Assembly (NCBI RefSeq): GCF_002019635.1
Contig: NZ_KV917372.1
Location: 1,364,001-1,428,000, forward strand
Length of the DNA stretch: 64,000 bases
Reading direction: 5' to 3'
Source: Metabacillus halosaccharovorans
GTDB lineage: Bacteria; Bacillota; Bacilli; Bacillales; Bacillaceae
Of this stretch, positions 20,106 to 28,768 are shown one piece after another (position 1 is the first letter of the stretch; the number at the start of each line of letters is the position of its first letter). The notes beneath the pieces were generated by a model, which did not search any database, was not told the origin of the DNA, and saw only the letters and a list, made by a program, of their open reading frames with translations. The translations under genes were made by a program, and so were the position numbers.

Positions 20106-20669
20106 ATGACATGTAATGCTGTGAATTTTATTAAACTACTACAAAAACAAAATGAAGAGGCACTCGAATACATCATTGATGAATATTCAGCTCTTGTAAA
20201 TGCCATAAGCTACAAAATCTTACACAATGTAAGCAGTGATGCGGTAGATGAATGTGTGAATGATGTATTCTTAACAGTTTGGCAGAATGCAAATACGTTT
20301 AAAGGAACAAGTATGGAATTCAAGAAATGGATCGCGATGCTTACAAAATACAAAGCAATTGACCGTTTTCGTCATATAAAGAAAATACAAAATCGAGAGC
20401 AAAGTGAAGAGGAACTTCATATACAACCCCATATAGATGATGTACAAATGCAAATAATTAAAAAGGAAGAAACAAACACGCTTCTCCTTGTTCTCAGTAC
20501 ATTACCAGAGATCGATCGTGATATTTTTATGATGAAATATTTTCTTTATTTAACAAGTGCTGAAATTGCAGCATCTCTAAAAATTTCGGTGTCAGCAGTA
20601 GAAAATCGATTATATCGCGGCAAGAAAAAACTTGCACAAAACGAACATCTGAAGGAGCGGTTTTTATGA
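20106..20669 (+). CDS. ECF-type RNA polymerase sigma factor
   Basis: A 187-residue sigma factor with region 2 (residues ~10-75, including DAVDECVNDVFLTVWQNANTF) and region 4 (about 120-175, LPEIDRDIFMMKYFLYLTSAEIAASL with SAVENRLYRGKKKL as recognition helix). AAGGAGA precedes ATG. Its stop overlaps the start of the anti-sigma gene by four bases (ATGA), so the pair is translationally coupled. As with most such pairs it probably activates its own promoter; I could not pick a clear -35/-10. Signal unknown. Confidence 0.9.
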   Translation: MTCNAVNFIKLLQKQNEEALEYIIDEYSALVNAISYKILHNVSSDAVDECVNDVFLTVWQNANTFKGTSMEFKKWIAMLTKYKAIDRFRHIKKIQNREQSEEELHIQPHIDDVQMQIIKKEETNTLLLVLSTLPEIDRDIFMMKYFLYLTSAEIAASLKISVSAVENRLYRGKKKLAQNEHLKERFL

Positions 20670-21691
20670 ATAATGATTTACAAGACTTTCTTGATATTGA
20701 TATTAATGATATTGAACCAAGAGCATTAACAACAAAAAGGAAAACAGAAATAAAACAACATGTATTGAAGAAGAAAAAAAAGGTAAAGAAACGGACTTTA
20801 CTACATACTTTAACCGCCGCAGCATTGATTGGAGTTACGGTTTTTACTGGCAGTATCATAAGCGTTCCTGTATTAGCAAAACATATTCCTTTTATACAAA
20901 ATATTATGGGGCACTTTAAAAAAGATACTCTCCCCAATGAATACGTTGATTTAGCTACAGTAGTCAATCAGGTGGAGTCTAGTAATGGAATTGATATTAT
21001 GATTGAAAATGCAGTCTATGATGGAACAAATGTGATTATTACTTATGCAATCCAGACTACGTTGGACCTTGGAAGTCAACCTAGATCAGAAGGTTTTATA
21101 GATATACAGAATGTTAAAGCAATAGGTGGAACAGGATACATTGATAAAATGAATGAAACAACATATGTAGGTGTCGAAAAAATCACTCCACATTTTGATG
21201 GAAAAAGTCCTGAAGAAATTATCATTAAGTGGCAGCCAAAAGTCTTTGAAAACAGTAGTGATACTAAACAATACGAAGGTGATTGGTCATTTGAATTTTC
21301 CTTAACCCAACTACAAACAAGTACGCAGTTGCTTAACGAAAAAGAAGAGTATCCCGGGATTACTCTAAGCCTAAAATCTTTTGAGCATTCAAAAATGGCA
21401 TCTGTCTTACAATATGAATTTGTTGTTGATCGGGATATTTTAAAGGAATCACCTTTTATTTCAATTGAAATGAGTAATGTAATGGACAACTTAGGAAACA
21501 AATATGACGTAAATAGTAATGGTGGAGTAAGTCTTGATGATGGGGCATTTCATAAAAGTGAAGCTTCTATTTACTCCATACATCCTGATGCCCGTTCTTT
21601 AACATTTACACCGCAAATCTATTATTCAAAAGGATCAGGAATGGTTCTCAATGTTGAAGAAATGCAACCAATCTCGATTGACTTAAAATAA
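20666..21691 (+). CDS. Anti-sigma factor, DUF4179 type
   Basis: A 341-residue single-pass membrane protein with a basic, cytoplasmic N-terminus (residues 1-47, KKKKKVKKR), one membrane segment (about 48-72) and an extracytoplasmic domain of about 270 residues beginning in the DUF4179 region. The coupled sigma gene indicates it is the cognate anti-sigma factor that holds the sigma factor at the membrane until a stress signal. No zinc-binding anti-sigma motif is obvious in the N-terminus. The signal is unknown. Confidence 0.82.
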   Translation: MNNDLQDFLDIDINDIEPRALTTKRKTEIKQHVLKKKKKVKKRTLLHTLTAAALIGVTVFTGSIISVPVLAKHIPFIQNIMGHFKKDTLPNEYVDLATVVNQVESSNGIDIMIENAVYDGTNVIITYAIQTTLDLGSQPRSEGFIDIQNVKAIGGTGYIDKMNETTYVGVEKITPHFDGKSPEEIIIKWQPKVFENSSDTKQYEGDWSFEFSLTQLQTSTQLLNEKEEYPGITLSLKSFEHSKMASVLQYEFVVDRDILKESPFISIEMSNVMDNLGNKYDVNSNGGVSLDDGAFHKSEASIYSIHPDARSLTFTPQIYYSKGSGMVLNVEEMQPISIDLK

Positions 21692-21732
21692 ACAATTCCC
21701 ATATGAAAGAATCCAGAAGGAATTTTCTCACC

Positions 21733-21776
21733 CATCTTAGGAGTGAGCTCGTCTCATGACCCCACTCCCTAAGATG
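21733..21776. repeat. Inverted repeat downstream of anti-sigma gene
   Basis: CATCTTAGGAGTG and CACTCCCTAAGATG form a 13-base stem with one bulge around a 17-base loop. There is no T run after it, so it is a weak terminator at best. Confidence 0.6.
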
Positions 21777-21812
21777 TCTTGTAGTAGATATACTTTTATT
21801 TATCGATAAAAA

Positions 21813-21842
21813 CTAAAAAAGGCAAGCACAAATGCTCACCCT
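21813..21842 (-). terminator. Intrinsic terminator of pst-phoU operon
   Basis: On the minus strand, GGTGAGCA/TGCTTGCC arms (with wobble pairs) followed by six T. Confidence 0.75.
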
Positions 21843-21848
21843 TTTATA

Positions 21849-22508
21849 TTAAGAATTAAAATCATATATACGGCCTTTAATTAAATAAGCCGCACTTTCT
21901 GCAATATTAGTTATGTGATCTGCAGTTCGTTCCAGGTATCGATTGATGAAAAGTAATTGCACTAATTGATCTGTTTCTTCTGGATGTTCTTTTAAATACT
22001 TAGTGATTGCTTTGTATGTTTCACCACTATATTTATCAACTTTATCATCCAAATCGCCAACTTCTTTAGCCAGGACCATATTTTCTTCAATAAATGATTG
22101 TAATGCCTTTTCAAGCATAGTAATTGATAGATCTTTCATTTGATCAAGATTTGTGATTTTCACTAAAGAGTGTGTTTGACCAATTTTTATTGTGGACTTT
22201 GCGATATTTACAGCAAAATCTGCAATTCGCTCAATTTCAGATGTAATCTTTAAAGCACCTATAATTCTTCGTAAATCTCTGGCAACTGGTTGCTCTTTTA
22301 CCATTAGCCATATTACAAATTGGTTGATTTCCGTGTCCAGGTTATCGATTACTGTATCTTCATCAATTACTTTTAATGCAATCTCCACATCTTGTTTTTT
22401 TAAGGCTTCAAATGCTTTCTCCATTGCAGTGATTGAAAGCTTAGCCATCATTGACATTTTGCCTTGTAATTCCTGCAAATTATTATCAAAGCTCTCACGA
22501 ACGACCAT
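21849..22508 (-). CDS. phoU: Phosphate signalling regulator PhoU
   Basis: A 219-residue two-repeat helical protein; each repeat carries a metal-binding E/DxxxD-type segment, e.g. EIERIADFAVNIAKS and YLERTADHITNIAE. PhoU restrains the Pst transporter and links it to the PhoR kinase when phosphate is ample. It follows pstB after 19 bases, so it is the last gene of the operon. B. subtilis itself lacks phoU, so this operon is of the more widespread type. Confidence 0.95.
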   Translation of the reverse strand: MVVRESFDNNLQELQGKMSMMAKLSITAMEKAFEALKKQDVEIALKVIDEDTVIDNLDTEINQFVIWLMVKEQPVARDLRRIIGALKITSEIERIADFAVNIAKSTIKIGQTHSLVKITNLDQMKDLSITMLEKALQSFIEENMVLAKEVGDLDDKVDKYSGETYKAITKYLKEHPEETDQLVQLLFINRYLERTADHITNIAESAAYLIKGRIYDFNS

Positions 22509-22527
22509 TTTCTACTCCCCCAAAATC

Positions 22528-23346
22528 TTACCCAAATCTTCCAGTTATATAATCTTCTGTTCTCTTATCTGTTGGCATTGAGAAAATATTGTTTGTTGAA
22601 TCAAATTCAATGATTTCCCCATTTAGGAAAAAGGCTGTTTTGTCTGATACTCGTGCTGCCTGCTGCATATTATGGGTCACAATAACAATTGTGTAATCTT
22701 TTTTCAAGCGTTCAATTAATTCTTCTACTTTTAATGTTGAAATTGGGTCTAATGCTGATGTAGGCTCATCCATTAAGATGATTTCCGGCTTCATCGCAAT
22801 TGCACGTGCAATACAGATCCTTTGCTGTTGACCACCAGATAGTCCGAGTGCTGATGTTTTCAGGCGATCTTTTACTTCGTCCCAAATTGCAGCACCACGT
22901 AAGCTTTCTTCAACAATGTTATTTAAGACTTTTTTATTTTTTATCCCCTGCATTCTTGGACCATATGCGACATTATCATAAATACTCATTGGAAACAGGT
23001 TTGCCTTTTGGAAAACCATTCCAACTTTTGTTCTTAATTTTATCACGTCATTTGATTGATAGATGTTTTCTTTATCTATAACAATGTCACCATTAATCTT
23101 CACACTGTCTATAAGGTCATTCATGCGATTTAATGTTCGTAGAAAAGTCGATTTCCCACATCCTGAAGGTCCAATTAAAGCGGTAACTTCCTTTTCTTGA
23201 ATATCCAATGAAACTGAATAAAGTGCCTGTTTATCCCCATAAAATAAATTTAAGTCTCTTACACTGATTTTGACATTGCCGTTTGTTTGCTGGTTGTTTT
23301 GTGATTGGTCTTTCCTGTTACTTTGTTCAATCTCTGTTGTACCCAT
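22528..23346 (-). CDS. pstB: Phosphate ABC transporter ATPase PstB
   Basis: A 272-residue ATPase with Walker [10 protein letters not shown], the Q-loop in [20 protein letters not shown] (typical of PstB), signature LSGGQQQR and Walker [13 protein letters not shown]. It energises phosphate uptake through PstC-PstA. AGAGGTG lies seven bases before ATG. There is a single pstB, unlike the tandem pair in B. subtilis. Confidence 0.96.
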   Translation of the reverse strand: MGTTEIEQSNRKDQSQNNQQTNGNVKISVRDLNLFYGDKQALYSVSLDIQEKEVTALIGPSGCGKSTFLRTLNRMNDLIDSVKINGDIVIDKENIYQSNDVIKLRTKVGMVFQKANLFPMSIYDNVAYGPRMQGIKNKKVLNNIVEESLRGAAIWDEVKDRLKTSALGLSGGQQQRICIARAIAMKPEIILMDEPTSALDPISTLKVEELIERLKKDYTIVIVTHNMQQAARVSDKTAFFLNGEIIEFDSTNNIFSMPTDKRTEDYITGRFG

Positions 23347-23361
23347 GTCAATACACCTCTT

Positions 23362-24186
23362 TTAATAGTCAGCTTTATTTAATTTCTTGGAGATAAACGT
23401 CGCCGAAAGGTTCAGTACCAATATGATGACGATTAAGACAATCCCAACCGCAGCAGCAAGCTCAATGTCACCTGATTCCTGTGTAACCAAAAAAGAATGG
23501 ACCGTTAATGTCCTTGCTGAGGAGAAAATACTGTCCGGCATGGCAGCCACCGTCCCAGCAGTTAAAAAGATTGCTGCAGATTCTCCAACAATTCTCCCGA
23601 TGGAGAGAATGATACCTGATAATATTCCAGGCATCGCACTCGGTAAAATAACCTTATATAAAGTTTGCAGCTTTGTTGTTCCTAAAGCTAGAGAGCCTTC
23701 ACGATACGTTTTTGGTACGGTCTTTAATGACTCTTCTGTTGTTCTGATAATAACTGGTAATACGATAATTGTTAGAGTTAAAGAAGCAGCTATAATCGAC
23801 ATTCCCAGTTTTAACGTTGTAACAAAAAACACTGCACCGAATAATCCATAAATGATTGATGGGATCCCTGTTAAGCTTTCCGTCGCGAAACGGATTATCC
23901 TAACTAAACGACCTTGTTTTGCATATTCCTGCAAATACACCGCAGCTAAAATTCCTACCGGGGTAGCAATTAATAATGAGATCACTATTGTATATATTGT
24001 TGTAATAATCATCGGCCAAATTCCGCCATGACCTGTTGGAGAATAATCCCCAAAGATAAAATCTATGCTAATTAAGCGATACCCTTTATAAAATATATAT
24101 CCAACAATCGTTACAAGGATGGCAATAGTTAAGAACGCTGAAAACCAGAGAAGTCCACGCAATACGTTATCTTTTACCTGTCTCAA
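23362..24186 (-). CDS. pstA: Phosphate ABC transporter permease PstA
   Basis: A 274-residue permease with six membrane helices and the coupling EAA-type loop TYREGSLALGTTKLQTLYKVILPSA region. I prefer TTG at 24186 because AAGGGTGG lies eight bases upstream and just after the pstC stop; a GTG at 24207 would extend the product by seven residues without a ribosome-binding site. It pairs with PstC to form the membrane channel. Confidence 0.92.
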   Translation of the reverse strand: MRQVKDNVLRGLLWFSAFLTIAILVTIVGYIFYKGYRLISIDFIFGDYSPTGHGGIWPMIITTIYTIVISLLIATPVGILAAVYLQEYAKQGRLVRIIRFATESLTGIPSIIYGLFGAVFFVTTLKLGMSIIAASLTLTIIVLPVIIRTTEESLKTVPKTYREGSLALGTTKLQTLYKVILPSAMPGILSGIILSIGRIVGESAAIFLTAGTVAAMPDSIFSSARTLTVHSFLVTQESGDIELAAAVGIVLIVIILVLNLSATFISKKLNKADY

Positions 24187-24187
24187 C

Positions 24188-25102
24188 TCAATGACCACCC
24201 TTCGCACTGATTTTTGATAGAACGAAATTTAGTAAAAGGATAAAAGAGAATAAAACGATACCAGTTGCAAATAACATTTCCTGGTGTGTCCCATATGCAT
24301 AGCCCATTTCTAAAGCGATATTGGTTGTTAATGGACGTACACTGTCAGTTAAGCTTGTCGGGATAATTAAACTGTTTCCAGCTACTAGGATAACTGCCAT
24401 TGTTTCTCCGATCGCTCTCCCTAAACCTAAAACAATTGCTGCCATAATACCCGATTTCGCTGCAGGAACAACAACCTTAAAAATTGTTCCTATCTGAGAG
24501 GCACCTAAAGCCAATGAACCCTCACGATACGTTTTAGGCACTGCGCGAATAGCTGTTTCTGCAACTGTTACAATTGTAGGTAACATCATAATTGCTAATA
24601 CCAAAATAACTGCAAATAAGCTTTGACCCTTAGGTAATTGTAAATTATCTTGCAAAAATGGGACGATGATAGCGAGTCCGAACACTCCATACAAAACTGA
24701 TGGGATACCGGCCAATAATTGAACAGCTGGTGAGATGAGCTTCGCTATACTTTTGGGTGCAATTTCTGATAAAAAGATGGCTGTAAATAAACCAACCGGA
24801 ACTCCAATGATTAAGGATCCAATTGTTGCAAATATAGATGCTACAATCATCGGCAATATCCCAAATTTATCTTCACTGGGAACCCAATCTACCCCAAAGA
24901 TAAAATCAAGAAAACTATATCCTTCAGCTATAAATGGTAGTGACCCTTTATAAAAAACAAATCCTATAATGACCAATAAGCTGATAACTGAAAGTAATGC
25001 ACAAAAAAGAAATAACTTTGCTGATAATTTCTCAAGAAAGTACTTCCTCTTATTTGATTTTCCAATATCTATTGTTTGGTCCTCAACAGGTAGTCGCGGC
25101 AT
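24188..25102 (-). CDS. pstC: Phosphate ABC transporter permease PstC
   Basis: A 304-residue permease with six helices and the loop TYREGSLALGASQIGTIFKVVVPAA, almost the same as in PstA. GGAGG sits eight bases before ATG. It follows pstS after 77 bases in the pstSCAB-phoU order. Confidence 0.95.
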   Translation of the reverse strand: MPRLPVEDQTIDIGKSNKRKYFLEKLSAKLFLFCALLSVISLLVIIGFVFYKGSLPFIAEGYSFLDFIFGVDWVPSEDKFGILPMIVASIFATIGSLIIGVPVGLFTAIFLSEIAPKSIAKLISPAVQLLAGIPSVLYGVFGLAIIVPFLQDNLQLPKGQSLFAVILVLAIMMLPTIVTVAETAIRAVPKTYREGSLALGASQIGTIFKVVVPAAKSGIMAAIVLGLGRAIGETMAVILVAGNSLIIPTSLTDSVRPLTTNIALEMGYAYGTHQEMLFATGIVLFSFILLLNFVLSKISAKGGH

Positions 25103-25179
25103 ACTTCATTCCTCCATGTTTGCTCTAACACATGATGTTTTATGTCTGACATGTCGATTTGACATCAGTGATTGAAACG

Positions 25180-26019
25180 TTATTTTATCGGTATTGCACC
25201 TGACTCTGCTGCAATCGCTTGTCCTTCAGGCCCAAGAATATAGTCAATAAACTGTTGTCCGGCACTCGATAGTTGATTATCCTTGTGAACAAACAAAAAC
25301 GGACGTGATAAACTATACTTTTGCTCGAGAACATTTTCGGCTGTAGCTTCTACTCCATTAATTTTTACTGTTGAAATCGTTGAATCAATATATTCAAATG
25401 AAATAAATCCAACTGCATGCTTATTTGTTGCCACGGTTGTTTTTATATTACCGTTTCCGCTAGCAATTATAGAACTTCTAACTAATTCCCCTGACGAATA
25501 CCCTACTATTTCTTGAAATGCATCACGGGAACCTGATCCGTCCTCCCTGGAAACAACGACAATTTCCATGTCATCTCCCCCAAGCTCCTTCCAATTGGTA
25601 ATCTCACCTGTAAAGATTTCCTTCACCTGATCCAATGTAAGGTCTTTAACTTTATTGCTGGGATGTGTTACAACAACGATCCCATCATAAGCAATAATTG
25701 TCTCAGTTAGCCCTTGTGCTTTTTCTTCTTCTTTCAAATCACGTGAAGACATACCAATTTCAGATACACCGCTTATAGCATTTGTTATGCCTGCTGAAGA
25801 ACCTATCTGATTAATCTCTATATTTACATTCGATTTCTCTTTGTATTTTTCTGCAATTTTTTCGGCCAATGGTCCTACGGATGTCGAACCTGAAATAGCA
25901 ATTGTATCTGAACCTTCATTGGTTGACTCCATTCCATTATCACTGTTATTGCATGCTACTAGTGCAGCGGCAAAGAATAACATCAATAATCCAAATGTTG
26001 TCTTTCTCATAAATGTCAT
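25180..26019 (-). CDS. pstS: Phosphate-binding lipoprotein PstS
   Basis: A 279-residue lipoprotein with a signal peptide ending in a lipobox (LVAC, Cys at about 23), then SGSTSVGPLAEKIAE and a GSSAGITNAISG loop, SREDGSGSRDAF: the phosphate-coordinating Ser/Thr/Arg loops of PstS. The ATG at 26019 is chosen because GGAGG lies seven bases upstream; a longer frame to 26049 has none. It is the first gene of the operon, directly behind the PhoP-box array. Confidence 0.95.
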   Translation of the reverse strand: MTFMRKTTFGLLMLFFAAALVACNNSDNGMESTNEGSDTIAISGSTSVGPLAEKIAEKYKEKSNVNIEINQIGSSAGITNAISGVSEIGMSSRDLKEEEKAQGLTETIIAYDGIVVVTHPSNKVKDLTLDQVKEIFTGEITNWKELGGDDMEIVVVSREDGSGSRDAFQEIVGYSSGELVRSSIIASGNGNIKTTVATNKHAVGFISFEYIDSTISTVKINGVEATAENVLEQKYSLSRPFLFVHKDNQLSSAGQQFIDYILGPEGQAIAAESGAIPIK

Positions 26020-26091
26020 TTCTAAACCTCCAAGGTGATCTACTGACAATTTCTTTCTATATAATACCCATTGTTAAGAATAAACATAGAT

Positions 26092-26161
26092 TGTAAATTC
26101 TCTATTAAGCAATTGTAAAGGTTTTGTAAATTTTATTAACTAGGTGTTAATCCTATGTAAA
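26092..26161 (-). promoter_or_regulatory. PhoP-box array upstream of pstS
   Basis: On the minus strand, TT(T/A)A(C/T)A hexamers lie at 26125-26130, 26114-26119, 26103-26108 and 26092-26097, i.e. four copies with exactly 11-base period (five-base spacers), the definition of a core PhoP box. Three more (26156-26161, 26145-26150, 26134-26139) continue the period upstream after a two-base shift. The downstream TATTAT at 26061-26066 is a possible -10. This predicts PhoP~P activation of pst on phosphate starvation. Confidence 0.85.
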
Positions 26162-26462
26162 TTTGTGATATATATCCAAATTAAAAAAATAGTCCCTTTG
26201 AAAGATTAAACCGTAATCAGTTAAGTGATACATACTTTTCTTACTTCACACTCTATTATATTTCTCTCCTTTTTATTTTGTTACATCCACCAGATAGTCA
26301 TAATACTTATTTACAAAACATATTCCCATTCTTCATTACCAAAATTGCGTGATCTAAATAGTATTTAACAATTACAATGGTATATACCTTTTCTTATCTA
26401 CTTTTGTTATATATGTAAATCATAAAAAAAGCCCAGCTATTATAGGTAAAATGATAAAATAC
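26162..26462. other. Gene-free AT-rich region
   Basis: Between the PhoP-box array and the DUF1284 leader there is no open reading frame with a ribosome-binding site. I see no clear terminator or structured RNA in it. Confidence 0.5.
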
Positions 26463-26503
26463 AAGTATGTGTTAACTTATTCAACACATAAGTTAACATA
26501 CTT
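26463..26503. repeat. Long inverted repeat in the leader of the DUF1284 gene
   Basis: AAGTATGTGTTAACTTAT (26463-26480) and ATAAGTTAACATACTT (26488-26503) pair around a seven-base loop with a two-base bulge. It ends 22 bases before the start codon, so it could be an operator or an mRNA hairpin affecting translation. Confidence 0.65.
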
Positions 26504-26525
26504 ACAACTGTTAGAGGAGGTAACG

Positions 26526-26942
26526 ATGTATAAACTACGAGGACATCATATATTTTGCCTATTAGGCTATCGGGGCATGGGTTATTCTAAAGACTATATT
26601 GAAAATATGACGCGCTTGCATCAAACTTTGAGAGAGATGCCAAAGACAAGCGTGCAACTTATATCAGGCCCTGATCATTTGTGTGATAAATATCCGAACA
26701 ACGGGAAATACCATTGTCAGGATGACCATATTTATGAAAGAGATGCTGTTATATTAGAGAAATTAGGGCTCCAAATTGGACAGATTTTGAAATGGGAGGA
26801 AATTGAAGCTATCATAAACAAGCGTATCATCCCTTCAGATATTCAAACAGTTTGTAAATCTTGTTATTGGAGAACATATGGTGTTTGTGAAGAAGGTGTG
26901 CAAGATATTCTTAATGGCAAAGGCTTAAGGAAAGTGAAGTAA
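26526..26942 (+). CDS. DUF1284 protein
   Basis: A 138-residue cysteine-rich protein beginning MYKLRGHHIFCLLGYRG. Cys residues in HIFC, DHLCDKYP, YHCQDD, TVCKSCYW and GVCEEG give a pattern that could bind iron-sulphur or zinc; the family function is not established. ATG at 26526 is chosen because AGGAGG lies five bases upstream; the frame to 26451 would run through the inverted-repeat leader. Monocistronic. Confidence 0.75.
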   Translation: MYKLRGHHIFCLLGYRGMGYSKDYIENMTRLHQTLREMPKTSVQLISGPDHLCDKYPNNGKYHCQDDHIYERDAVILEKLGLQIGQILKWEEIEAIINKRIIPSDIQTVCKSCYWRTYGVCEEGVQDILNGKGLRKVK

Positions 26943-27074
26943 ATTCTCCGCAACATCTTTAGTATGTTTCCTTCAATCTATAAAAATAAATTCATACAGC
27001 AGGACTTTTTCTATCTCTCTTGAATAATTTCACCTTTTAAAAGCAATCTAATATGTGTTTAGGAGGTGAAATTT

Positions 27075-27239
27075 TTGACAAATCCAACTAGAGACAATAA
27101 AAAGCAAAAAAACAACCTGCAAAATTCTGAAATTGGTTCAGGGTCTGCATATATTAAAGAGCACGCCGGTCATGTTGAAGGGTATGGAGAGAATTATCCA
27201 ATAGAAACTAACTCAACTAATACGAATCGTCCTGAATAA
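27075..27239 (+). CDS. Small hydrophilic hypothetical protein
   Basis: A 54-residue polar protein rich in Asn, Lys, Glu and Gly (MTNPTRDNKKQK..., then GSAYIKEHAGHVEGYGENYP). The TTG start lies eight bases after AGGAGG, and a terminator follows the stop codon. Composition resembles small spore-associated proteins of Bacillus, but I cannot match it to a named Ssp family. Confidence 0.6.
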   Translation: MTNPTRDNKKQKNNLQNSEIGSGSAYIKEHAGHVEGYGENYPIETNSTNTNRPE

Positions 27240-27254
27240 TCATATTTATTTTAA

Positions 27255-27290
27255 AGAGTGAATGAGTTCATCGTTCACTCTCAACTTTTT
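27255..27290 (+). terminator. Intrinsic terminator
   Basis: AGAGTGAA/TTCACTCT arms followed by CAACTTTTT. Confidence 0.75.
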
Positions 27291-27539
27291 AGCACAATTA
27301 AAAGCTTACCGTGAACTGAACCAAAATTGTTGGACATAAAACTAACAATAGAGGTACAGTTTTTTTATTTTAGGAAAAAATCGATACATACTTACACAAA
27401 AAAAGGATAATTCCCAACTAATAAAGGAACTTTTTTCCTTTTTCACATAATTGTAAAGATTTATTAAACAAATTATTAGCACAAATAAGGTATAATCCTA
27501 ATTTGATACATTATTAAAGAGATAAATGAGGAGGATAAA

Positions 27540-28355
27540 ATGGGTGAATTAGATATTCTATATACATTGAAAATGATCATTATTGGGTTAGTGCAAGGAT
27601 TTACAGAGCCTATACCTGTGTCATCGAGTGGTCACGTAATGATTGCAAGTGAAATATTGGGAATAGGTGAACAAGGATTTACTTTTGCTATATTAACCAA
27701 TACTGCTTCATTACTTGCAATTCTTTATATTTACAGAAAAGATATCTTTAGGCTCATGAACAATTCTATTGCCTATTTAAAAACGAAAAATTCTCGTTAT
27801 AGAAGTGATTTTTACTTTATTTGCTTTATTGTCATAGGTACTATACCTGCGGGAGTTCTGGGTATTTTGTTAAATGACTTTATAGGGGAAAATGTCAGCA
27901 TGACTACAATTGCCCTCATGTTATTTGTCACAGGAATTGCATTATGGTTAATTCGTAATATGAAAGGTACTAAAGACGAGAGTGACCTTTCCATTAAGGA
28001 TGCATTCATTGTTGGTTTAGGGCAGGCAGTAGCCTTAACTCCTGGTATAAGTCGTTCAGGAGCAACGATTATTTCAGCCATTGCTGTTGGAATGAAACAA
28101 GATACGGCACTTCGCTTTTCATTTATGTTATATATCCCTGTTAGTCTCGGTGGAGTAGTTCTTGGGTTTACTGACTTTCTACATGAACCAAATAAAGCTG
28201 ACTTGGCCGTCCCATATTTAGCGGCATTTATTTCAACTCTATTGATGACGTATTTTGCGATGAAGTGGTTTATGGGAATTATGAAGAACGGCAAACTTGT
28301 TTATTTTACATATTATTGTTTCATTGTCGGAACGTTACTTTTAATCTTCTTTTAA
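27540..28355 (+). CDS. uppP: Undecaprenyl-diphosphate phosphatase UppP
   Basis: A 271-residue membrane phosphatase with about eight helices that recycles the C55 lipid carrier for wall synthesis and confers bacitracin tolerance. Catalytic motif 1 is GFTEPIPVSSSGH (about residues 20-32) and motif 2 is GISRSGATI (about 168-176). A TATAAT at 27491-27496 is the likely -10. It is monocistronic with a terminator. Confidence 0.93.
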   Translation: MGELDILYTLKMIIIGLVQGFTEPIPVSSSGHVMIASEILGIGEQGFTFAILTNTASLLAILYIYRKDIFRLMNNSIAYLKTKNSRYRSDFYFICFIVIGTIPAGVLGILLNDFIGENVSMTTIALMLFVTGIALWLIRNMKGTKDESDLSIKDAFIVGLGQAVALTPGISRSGATIISAIAVGMKQDTALRFSFMLYIPVSLGGVVLGFTDFLHEPNKADLAVPYLAAFISTLLMTYFAMKWFMGIMKNGKLVYFTYYCFIVGTLLLIFF

Positions 28356-28397
28356 TATTCTATGGAAGGACTATTTTCATAGTTCTTTTCAAAGAAT

Positions 28398-28447
28398 ATT
28401 ATCATCCCTGTAATTCATAACAGGGATGATAATTAGCCCATTTTTTT
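28398..28447 (+). terminator. Intrinsic terminator after uppP
   Basis: Perfect 13-base arms ATTATCATCCCTG/CAGGGATGATAAT, with seven T after a short gap. Confidence 0.8.
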
Positions 28448-28500
28448 AGTTCTTGTTATACTTTTTATATAGCAAAATTATGATAAATGGGGGCATAAAG

Positions 28501-28677
28501 ATGAGCAAACACGAAATACAGCAAAAAATCGATGAATTAAAAATGGAATATGTGAGGATCCAAGGAGATATTGAAAAATTGGAATCCACAGGACATTCTG
28601 TTGGGAAACTTGAGGAAAGACTGAGTTTAATTGAAGAAACGCTTTCAACATACAGGAAAGAACTGAACAATCTTTAA
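28501..28677 (+). CDS. Small coiled-coil protein (possibly SE1832 family)
   Basis: A 58-residue, charged, helical protein (MSKHEIQQKIDELKMEYVRI...) with heptad spacing of Leu and Ile and the loop STGHSVGKLEERL, resembling the small SE1832-type proteins of Firmicutes. ATG at 28501 follows a GGGGG site; the frame to 28453 is AT-rich noise. Function unknown. Confidence 0.65.
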   Translation: MSKHEIQQKIDELKMEYVRIQGDIEKLESTGHSVGKLEERLSLIEETLSTYRKELNNL

Positions 28678-28740
28678 TGTCATGAAGAACATTCTCAAGT
28701 AAGAAGCAATGAATGGCTTAATAATGTAAATAATATTGAA

Positions 28741-28768
28741 AAGGGTAGATCTTATCTACCCTTTTATT
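28741..28768. terminator. Bidirectional intrinsic terminator
   Basis: AAGGGTAGAT/ATCTACCCTT arms between convergent genes. Confidence 0.85.
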
